Assembly: GCF_031432425.1 (NCBI RefSeq) | Contig: NZ_JAVKPH010000057.1 | Location: 1 to 11,816, forward strand | DNA: 11,816 bases | From: Ruixingdingia sedimenti | Lineage (GTDB): Bacteria; Pseudomonadota; Alphaproteobacteria; Rhodobacterales; Rhodobacteraceae | Direction: 5' to 3' | In this document: positions 7,278 through 11,816 of the stretch, one piece after another | How the letters are laid out: the number at the start of each line of letters is the position of its first letter | Numbering within the stretch: the first letter of the stretch is position 1 | Position numbers and translations under genes: made by a program | Notes under the pieces: generated by a model | What the model saw: the letters and a program-made list of their open reading frames with translations, nothing else | Databases searched by the model: none | What the model was told of the DNA's origin: nothing

Positions 7278-8303
7278 ATGACCCTCGTCCGCAATCCCTT
7301 CGACGCTGGCGGTTACTCGTTGGCCGAGATGACGCAGGCCATCAACATCCTGCCCAACCTCTACACCCGCCTCGCCCAGATCGGCCTTTTCCGCTTCGAA
7401 GGCGTCAGCCAGCGGTCCGTCATCATCGAACAATACGAAGGCGTCCTGAGCCTGCTGCCCTCCGTCCCCCTCGGCGGCCCGGCCACGGTCGGCACCCGCG
7501 AGGGCCGCTCCATGCGATCCTTCGCCCTGCCGTGGATCCCGCATGACGATGTGATCCTGCCCGCCGACATCCAGGGGCAGCCAGCGCTGGGCGGCGCGTT
7601 CGATGCAGCCGATCCCCTCGTCGAGGTGATGAACCGCAAGCTGCTCCTCATGCGGCGCAAGCATGCCCAGACCCGGGAATACATGGAGATGAACGCGCTG
7701 CGCGGCATCGTGAAGGACGGGGCCGGGACCACCCTCTACAACTACTTCACCGAATTCGGCCTGGCGCAAATCTCCGTCGACTTCGTCCTCGGCACCGCAG
7801 GCACGAACGTGCAGGGCAAGGTCCGCGAGGTGCTGCGGGCCATCGAAGACAATCTGCTGGGCGAGGCGATGACCTCCGTCCATGCCCTTGTCAGCCGCGA
7901 GTTCTTCGACAAGCTGATCGCGCACCCGAAGACGGAAGAGGCCTACAAGTTCTACGCCTCGACCGGTGCCCAGCCTCTTCGCGAAGACGTGCGGCGCAAC
8001 TTCCCCTTCGGCGGGATCCTGTTCGAGGAATACTCCGGCACCGTCACCCTCTCGACCAAGGCCACCGAACGGCTGGTCCCCGCGAACGAAGGCATCGCCT
8101 TCCCCCTGGGCACCATGGACACCTTCACCACCTATGGCGGCCCGGCGAACCTGCTGGAAACCGCCAACACCATCGGCCTGCCGCTCTATGCCCGCCAGCA
8201 TCTCGACGAAAAGGGCCGCTGGATCGACGTGATGACCGAGGCCTCGATCCTGCCGGTGAACAAGCGGCCGCGGCTGGCGATCCGCCTGCACACGTCGAAC
8301 TGA
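7278..8303 (+). CDS. Major capsid protein, lambda gpE family (341 aa)
   Basis: HK97-fold protein that builds the icosahedral head. It has the typical gpE N-terminus (NPFDAGGYSLAEMTQAINIL, followed by PNLYTRLAQIGLFRFEGV), the central RKLLLMRRKHAQTREYMEMN helix region (about residues 119-138), and the C-terminal GTMDTFTTYGGPANLLETAN followed by LPLYARQHLDEKGRWIDVMTE. The length equals that of lambda gpE as I remember it (341 aa). A Shine-Dalgarno GGAG (7267-7270) is seven bases before the ATG. It is separated from the decoration gene by 48 bp with no visible terminator. In lambda an FI gene follows; here the next gene is FII-like, so an FI equivalent is missing or unrecognised. Confidence 0.96.
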   Translation: MTLVRNPFDAGGYSLAEMTQAINILPNLYTRLAQIGLFRFEGVSQRSVIIEQYEGVLSLLPSVPLGGPATVGTREGRSMRSFALPWIPHDDVILPADIQGQPALGGAFDAADPLVEVMNRKLLLMRRKHAQTREYMEMNALRGIVKDGAGTTLYNYFTEFGLAQISVDFVLGTAGTNVQGKVREVLRAIEDNLLGEAMTSVHALVSREFFDKLIAHPKTEEAYKFYASTGAQPLREDVRRNFPFGGILFEEYSGTVTLSTKATERLVPANEGIAFPLGTMDTFTTYGGPANLLETANTIGLPLYARQHLDEKGRWIDVMTEASILPVNKRPRLAIRLHTSN

Positions 8304-8314
8304 CGGGCCCGCCG

Positions 8315-8629
8315 ATGTCCGTCTTTGCCGTCGCCATGGACCGCATCTTCATGCATGCCTCCATGGCGGCCCCGGCCCTCTGGATCTCGGCCACCACCTC
8401 CGAGGAACGCCCCATCCGCATCATCCGCCGCGCACCCGACCGAGTGACCGACTTCGGCGCGGGCCGGTTCGTCAGCGACACGACGGTGGTGGACGTGCGC
8501 GTCGCCGACTTGCCTGCCCCGCGCCCGGGCGATGTGATCGTCATCGGCGCCGACAGCCATGTCATCCAGGGAGAACCGCTGCGCGACCGGGAACGGCTGA
8601 TTTGGACCCTCGATCTGCGCCCGGCGTGA
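8315..8629 (+). CDS. Head-tail attachment protein, FII-like (104 aa)
   Basis: By position and by its mostly beta pattern this corresponds to lambda gpFII (117 aa), which binds the connector after gpW and forms the tail docking surface. The segment RVTDFGAGRFVSDTTVVDVR (residues 43-62), the turn PAPRPGDVIVIGADSHVIQG, and the C-terminal DRERLIWTLDLRPA give a compact small-barrel pattern typical of this family in alphaproteobacterial prophages. The ATG at 8315 comes 11 bp after the capsid stop, with only a weak upstream GACGGG, suggesting re-initiation from the capsid gene. Automatic pipelines sometimes give misleading names to such short proteins; a structural connector is the better call. Confidence 0.75.
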   Translation: MSVFAVAMDRIFMHASMAAPALWISATTSEERPIRIIRRAPDRVTDFGAGRFVSDTTVVDVRVADLPAPRPGDVIVIGADSHVIQGEPLRDRERLIWTLDLRPA

Positions 8630-8633
8630 TCCG

Positions 8634-9254
8634 ATGAAACTGAAGCTGACCATCGATCCTGACATCGTTGCGATGATGCAGGCGGAAATCGCCGCGGGCG
8701 AAAAGGCCGTCACCACCGCCATGCGCGAGGCGGGCGCGGGCCTCAAATCCGCCTGGCGCGGCCAGATCACTGGCGCGGGGCTGGGCGCCCGGCTCGGCAA
8801 CTCGATCCGCCTCGCGACCTACCCGAAGGGCGGCGAAAGCCTGAACGCCGCGGCGCTGGTCTGGTCGAACGCCCCAGTGATCGTCGGCGCACATGATGCG
8901 GGGCCGCTGATCCGATCCAAGGATGGCTTCTGGCTGGCGATCCCCACCCCGGCCGCAGGCAAATCTACCCGCGGCGGCCGCATCACCCCGGGCGAATGGG
9001 AACGCCGCACGGGGCTGCGCCTGCGCTTCATCTACCGGCGCCGCGGCCCGAGCCTGTTGGTGGCCGAGGGGAGGCTTAACAGCAAGGGCCGCGCCGTTGC
9101 ATCGCGAGCAAAGACCGGTCGCGGGCTGACAACCGTACCGATCTTCCTCCTCGTGCCGCAGGTCAAGCTGCGCAAGCGGCTGGACCTAGGGCGAGATGCC
9201 GAGCGGGCCATCGACGGCGTGCCGGGGCGGATCGTCGCGGAGTGGGTCACTTGA
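8634..9254 (+). CDS. DUF6441-type tail completion protein in the Z position (206 aa)
   Basis: Basic protein between the FII-like and U-like genes, the place of lambda gpZ (192 aa), which completes the tail end that joins the head. Residues 1-45 form a helical N-terminus (PDIVAMMQAEIAAGEKAVTT, then AMREAGAGLKSAWRGQI). A small beta region around 75-105 (AALVWSNAPVIVGAHDAGPL, FWLAIPTP) follows, with a Gly/Arg-rich stretch (STRGGRITPGEWERRTG) and the C-terminal VPIFLLVPQVKLRKRLDL. This layout matches what I know as DUF6441; the link to gpZ rests mainly on position. The start is four bases after the preceding stop. It is the last gene before the low-GC cargo segment, and its C-terminus looks complete (AEWVT). 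Confidence 0.75.
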   Translation: MKLKLTIDPDIVAMMQAEIAAGEKAVTTAMREAGAGLKSAWRGQITGAGLGARLGNSIRLATYPKGGESLNAAALVWSNAPVIVGAHDAGPLIRSKDGFWLAIPTPAAGKSTRGGRITPGEWERRTGLRLRFIYRRRGPSLLVAEGRLNSKGRAVASRAKTGRGLTTVPIFLLVPQVKLRKRLDLGRDAERAIDGVPGRIVAEWVT

Positions 9255-9455
9255 TACGGCGGCAATCCGGGTCGCATCCCCCGATAAAGGTTCTCGACAC
9301 CTCGGGATCAAACTGCTACGAGGCAAGAACTGCTTCCGTACTCCCAAAGCACTTACTACCCTCTTCTCCTAGCCGCTGACGACAGAGTGCAACGGCCATA
9401 CGACAGAGAGAAACTGTGCCCGTATGCAGGCAGTTCCGCCTGGGTCGGGATGCAC

Positions 9456-9463
9456 GAGGGAAG
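9456..9463 (+). promoter_or_regulatory. Strong Shine-Dalgarno before ATG 9468
   Basis: GAGGGAAG lies at 9456-9463, giving a core GAGGG seven bases before the ATG at 9468-9470. It is the best ribosome-binding site in the cargo segment and favours 9468 as the start of translation, even though codon use just downstream favours another frame. Confidence 0.6.
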
Positions 9464-9467
9464 TTAG

Positions 9468-10847
9468 ATGTTGGGAAAATGGACCAAATGGGCATCTTTG
9501 GGAAAAGCGGCGGAAACTCCTCCAAGAGCAGCGGAAGCAAGTACGAGAAGTCAGGATCAAAGGGATCCTACGGCAAAGGTTACGGAAAGGGCAGTGCCTC
9601 TTCCAACGAGCGCAAGTACCAGCCCCGAACTGAAGCACAAGCTCGCCGAGACGACAGAAAGTTCAGCTGGTTCAAGTGAACCCGTTGAGTCGCGGCTGTC
9701 TGCGGAGGTGAAGTTCTTCCTTGCCGACAAGAACTACGGGTTCCTCCTTAACCCCGCTGGGGGCAAGGACATCCTAATCCACCGAAACGGCGTAATCGAT
9801 GGAACCGTCCCCCAAAAGGGGGCGGTCTACTGGTTTGACCTTGGCGAAGACCGCCAGCAACGGCCTTGCGCGGTGAACGCTTCTCTGAAGGTGGGCGCAA
9901 CGGACGCGCCAATTCCTGCCTTGGACCACGACACCAAGGAGCTGTTCGACTGGGCGTTCATACCCTTGTTCAGCCGTGATACGACAAGCAAAGCGATCAG
10001 CGATTTGGCATCGCTCGCGCTAACCGAAGACTGGCGGTACAGGGAAAGCCCCGCCGAAGAGTTCGATGACTTTGGCATCCTGCGGAACTACATCAAATTC
10101 ACGTTCACCCGGCTGAGACACGAGGGCAAGGTCATCACCGGTGATCGGTTCGCGACATTCAACACGGGTTTGGTCGACCGGTTCTATGAACCGATCTATG
10201 CACTTTTTGAGAAGAATGGCCGTGCAACTCCTCCATGGAAGTGGCGATCGTTCTGCGTGAGTGGACAAGGAGAGGAAGGGAAGTTGCTTGCGCGGACATT
10301 CGAGCCGCTACCGAAGGCCGCAAGCTATTTCGCGAACATCGATGACCTCTACTTCGACGCGGAGGCGCCATTCGACGAGGATCTCGATCACATTGTGCTC
10401 GATGGTATCCGACGCGACAGGTACCCACATGATTTCCTTGATACCTACGCAGGCGGGTTCTCGCTGCAGGAGTACCTAGCAAATCGAGAGTCATATTTGG
10501 CAGGCATTGCCGACCGCTTAAACCAAAACGATGCGATGTATCGGCGGTTGAGGAACAGGCTTAAAGACGCCATTCTGCTGGCGCGCAAACGCGTCAGCTG
10601 GAACTACCGTGCTGTTGTTCCGCAGTATTACCCAAAGCACAACCTGATGAGCTTCCTCCTGCCAATCTCTTTGTCGGACGACACCAAGGTCGATGCAGCC
10701 CTGGTTGTTCAAAGCATCAGGGTGGATGGAAAGTTGAGGTATCAGGGCTACACGATCTATCCCCTCGCCTATGCATACCGGAACGCCCGCCTCGTAGCGA
10801 AGCCAATCAGTGACTGGCTTGATCCCGAGAGGATTCTGGGAACGTAA
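9468..10847 (+). CDS. Cold-shock-like/OB-fold plus DUF3825-like protein (459 aa)
   Basis: Two parts are clear. Residues 78-142 form a divergent cold-shock domain: AEVKFFLADKNYGFLL has the RNP1-like KNYGFL, and KDILIHRNGV is the RNP2-like strand, so single-stranded RNA or DNA binding is likely. Residues 150-455 resemble DUF3825, with FDWAFIPLF, ILRNYIKFTFTRL, FATFNTGLVDRFYEPIYALF, YRAVVPQYYP, LMSFLLPISL, DAALVV and AYAYRNARLVAKPISDWL. The many invariant-looking His, Asp, Arg and Tyr residues suggest an enzyme, but I know no proven activity. Residues 1-75 are low-complexity and overlap another ORF. The true start may be ATG 9468 (best ribosome site), GTG 9594 or GTG 9708. It is not a morphogenesis protein. 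A defence or host-modifying role is inference. The family name is from memory of its motifs. Confidence 0.8.
   Translation: MLGKWTKWASLGKAAETPPRAAEASTRSQDQRDPTAKVTERAVPLPTSASTSPELKHKLAETTESSAGSSEPVESRLSAEVKFFLADKNYGFLLNPAGGKDILIHRNGVIDGTVPQKGAVYWFDLGEDRQQRPCAVNASLKVGATDAPIPALDHDTKELFDWAFIPLFSRDTTSKAISDLASLALTEDWRYRESPAEEFDDFGILRNYIKFTFTRLRHEGKVITGDRFATFNTGLVDRFYEPIYALFEKNGRATPPWKWRSFCVSGQGEEGKLLARTFEPLPKAASYFANIDDLYFDAEAPFDEDLDHIVLDGIRRDRYPHDFLDTYAGGFSLQEYLANRESYLAGIADRLNQNDAMYRRLRNRLKDAILLARKRVSWNYRAVVPQYYPKHNLMSFLLPISLSDDTKVDAALVVQSIRVDGKLRYQGYTIYPLAYAYRNARLVAKPISDWLDPERILGT
9479..9679 (+). CDS. Ser/Gly/Lys-rich small protein (66 aa) overlapping the DUF3825 gene
   Basis: Read in the frame one base back from the longer gene, 9479-9679 gives MDQMGIFGKSGGNSSKSSGS, then repeating Ser-Gly-Lys/Tyr blocks (GSKGSYGKGYGKGS), then a basic, charged end terminating in FSWFK. 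This looks like a disordered RNA-binding or condensate-forming segment. Hand-counted third-position GC over 9488-9676 is about 67% in this frame and about 41% in the frame of the long gene, which argues that this frame has been the coding one. The start could be ATG 9479, ATG 9488 or an upstream GTG 9416; none has an ideal Shine-Dalgarno. It lies directly before the cold-shock domain, so a shared RNA-related job is plausible. It might instead be the out-of-frame shadow of the long gene's linker. Confidence 0.45.
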   Translation: MDQMGIFGKSGGNSSKSSGSKYEKSGSKGSYGKGYGKGSASSNERKYQPRTEAQARRDDRKFSWFK

Positions 10848-10932
10848 GCGTCGTTCAGGTCGGTCTGGGGGAAACTACTTCCTCGCCAGGACCACGGAAT
10901 ACGACCTCGCAAATCCTTCGCCGTACAGGACA

Positions 10933-11355
10933 ATGCCCACCACCCGCGAAACGGTCATCTCTGCGCTGCATGCGCGGCTGCAGCCGCTTGCCGCCCTCAC
11001 CCTGCGTGACGAGATCCTGCCCGAGCGGATCCCAGCGGCCGGGCTAATCATCCTGCGTGACGGCCAGCCGGGCGAGCCGGAGGTGACGCTGTCGCCGCTG
11101 CGCTATCACTACCAGCACCGCGCCGAGCTGGAGGTCGTCGTCCAGGCGGGCACCAGCCGAGCCAGCGCCTTCGACGACCTGATCGCCGCCATCGGCGGGG
11201 CGCTGGAAGCTGACCGGACACTGGGCGGCCTCTGCGACTGGGTTGAACCCGAAGCCCCGTCATCCGTCGATCTGCCCGTCGAGGGCGCGGCCAGCCTGAA
11301 GGCGGCGGTAATCACCGTCGTCCTGCACTACACCACCAGCGGGCCCCTGGCCTGA
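10933..11355 (+). CDS. Tail terminator/minor tail protein, U-like (140 aa)
   Basis: By position (before the tail tube gene) and by size this matches lambda gpU (131 aa), which caps the tail tube and stops its growth. The sequence fits a small alpha/beta protein: the N-terminal helix TTRETVISALHARLQPLAAL, a strand region AAGLIILRDG, the pattern YHYQHRAELEVVVQAG, a helix SAFDDLIAAIGGALEADRTL and the C-terminal strands AAVITVVLHYTTSGPLA. The open frame extends upstream to 10810, but the family-like N-terminus is the ATG at 10933, so I use that. AGGA lies only two bases before this ATG, which is poor spacing; the cargo insertion may have removed its original coupling to the upstream gene. Such proteins are occasionally misannotated as transferases. 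Confidence 0.72.
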   Translation: MPTTRETVISALHARLQPLAALTLRDEILPERIPAAGLIILRDGQPGEPEVTLSPLRYHYQHRAELEVVVQAGTSRASAFDDLIAAIGGALEADRTLGGLCDWVEPEAPSSVDLPVEGAASLKAAVITVVLHYTTSGPLA

Positions 11356-11380
11356 CACCATCACATCCAAGGAGACCCCC

Positions 11381-11739
11381 ATGGCACGTGCGCAAGGCGC
11401 GCGGGCGCAGATGGCGCTTGCATTCGAGACCGGTTACGGCACTCCGCCCACGGGCGGCTTCACGAAGATGCCGTTCGCAAGCACCACGCTCGGCTCGGAG
11501 CAACCGCTCCTGAACAGCGAGCTTCTGGGCTACGGCCGCGACCCTCTGGCGCCGATCAAAGATGCTGTGACGGCCGACGGCAATGTGGTCGTCCCGATCG
11601 ATGCCGCGGCCTTTGGCTTCTGGCTGAAGGCCGCCTTCGGGGCACCTGTGACCACCGGCGCGGCACCCGGCCCCTTCACACACGAGTTTCGCTCCGGCGC
11701 CTGGTCCCTGCCGTCGATGTCCATCGAGACCGGCATGCC
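11381..11739 (+). pseudogene. Phage tail tube protein (V-like), 3' part removed by an IS
   Basis: The 5' part of a major tail tube gene follows the U-like gene, as in lambda. The preceding AAGGAG is a strong ribosome-binding site. The protein begins MARAQGARAQMALAFETGYG and runs through TTLGSEQPLLNSELLGYGRD, an FGFWLKAAFGAPVTTG segment and HEFRSGAWSLPSMSIETGMP, characteristic of Rhodobacterales-type tail tube proteins (Phage_tube_2-like). After Met-Pro near 11739 the expected continuation is lost; the frame continues into unrelated residues and stops at 11813-11815. Family members are usually about twice this length (recollection). The break coincides with the start of an IS-like end, so this is an insertion rather than a simple frameshift. 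The remaining 3' part would lie beyond the window. Confidence 0.85.
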
Positions 11740-11816
11740 TGAACCGCGCCGGGTTTGCCGGAGGCTGATTTGGTTTAGTTACGCGGCCATGGCTTCAGTT
11801 TCCAGAGCCGCGTAGA
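11740..11816. mobile_element. End of an IS3-like insertion sequence, cut by the window edge
   Basis: From 11740 the sequence TGAACCGCGCCGGGTTTGCC, followed by GGAGGC, resembles the terminal inverted repeats of IS3-family elements (IS51-like ends, from memory). It is followed by a short spacer and the 3' end of a minus-strand coding frame, which is the expected layout for the transposase-tail end of such an element. The other end and the target duplication are outside the window, so the family call is moderate. Confidence 0.75.
11779..11816 (-). CDS. Transposase C-terminus (partial, IS3-like)
   Basis: On the minus strand the last codons read Tyr-Ala-Ala-Leu-Glu-Thr-Glu-Ala-Met-Ala-Ala and then TAA (11779-11781). 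I recognise this as the kind of ending found in alphaproteobacterial IS3-family OrfB transposases. The stop lies about 40 bp from the outer end of the element, the usual distance. Only 11 residues are visible, so the DDE catalytic core cannot be checked and the gene's integrity is unknown. Confidence 0.6.
   Translation of the reverse strand, partial: YAALETEAMAA

Larger units (their letters stand above)
9255..10932 (+). other. Low-GC cargo (moron) segment inserted in the tail operon
   Basis: Between the Z-like and U-like genes, which are adjacent in lambda, lie 1.68 kb of different DNA. Hand counts of sample lines give about 52% GC here (10201-10260) against over 70% in the flanking phage genes, and A- or T-ending codons are common. 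It begins with 213 bp (9255-9467) without a convincing gene. A very weak promoter-like pair TCGACA (9294-9299) and TACGAG (9318-9323) is the best I can see. It ends with 85 bp (10848-10932) showing no clear terminator. No integrase, transposase or clear terminal repeat is visible, so acquisition was probably by recombination rather than transposition. Confidence 0.75.

Noticed and set aside
6726..8291. 521-codon open frame on the minus strand
   Set aside because: It lies antisense to the decoration and major capsid genes. The composition is that of a GC-rich shadow (many Gly, Arg, Asp, His) with no recognisable domain, while the plus-strand genes are unmistakable.
9294..9323. Sigma-70 promoter upstream of the cargo gene
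   Set aside because: The TCGACA and TACGAG pair is too far from consensus, with 18-bp spacing, to annotate as a promoter; it is mentioned only in the description of the segment.
11381..11815. Complete 144-aa tail protein
   Set aside because: The last 20 or so residues are encoded by IS-like sequence and do not fit the tail tube pattern, so the intact reading frame is fortuitous.
1..11816. tRNA genes, CRISPR arrays and attachment sites
   Set aside because: I saw no cloverleaf-like segment, regularly spaced direct repeats, or integrase with a core site in the window.

Overview
The window is the late-gene head and head-tail module of a lambda-type (siphovirus-like) prophage in a GC-rich alphaproteobacterium. 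Rhodobacterales (Paracoccus/Rhodobacter relatives) is the best guess, from the GC-rich codon use, the family-typical protein sequences and the DUF3489 gene next to the phage module. This is recognition from memory, not a database match.

Layout. 1-213: no intact gene, only a 9-bp inverted repeat and an open frame without a start codon that looks like a gene remnant. 214-1107: two minus-strand genes, a DUF3489 winged-helix-like protein and a 75-aa helical protein, separated by 96 bp that hold three consecutive perfect inverted repeats. 1108-1223: the divergent gap from which the late operon begins. 1224-9254: a tightly packed plus-strand operon in exact lambda order: small terminase (Nu1-like), large terminase (A), head-tail joiner (W), portal (B), S49 head protease (C) with a probable nested scaffold (Nu3-like), decoration protein (D), major capsid protein (E), head-tail attachment protein (FII-like) and a DUF6441 protein in the Z position. 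No FI-like gene lies between E and FII.

9255-10932 breaks the pattern. It has visibly lower GC, a 213-bp non-coding leader and two overlapping open frames: a 66-aa Ser/Gly/Lys-rich ORF, and a long gene with a divergent cold-shock (OB-fold) domain followed by a DUF3825-like domain. Neither has a place in lambda morphogenesis, so this is a cargo (moron) locus inserted between the Z-like and U-like genes. It is the part most worth following up, possibly an RNA-directed defence or host-takeover function, although that function is inference.

10933-11355 resumes the tail genes with a U-like tail terminator, and 11381 begins the V-like tail tube gene. That gene is cut at about 11740 by the end of an IS3-like insertion sequence, whose transposase C-terminus reads on the minus strand to the window edge. 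Loss of the tail tube protein would stop production of infectious particles, so the prophage is probably defective while its cargo remains intact.
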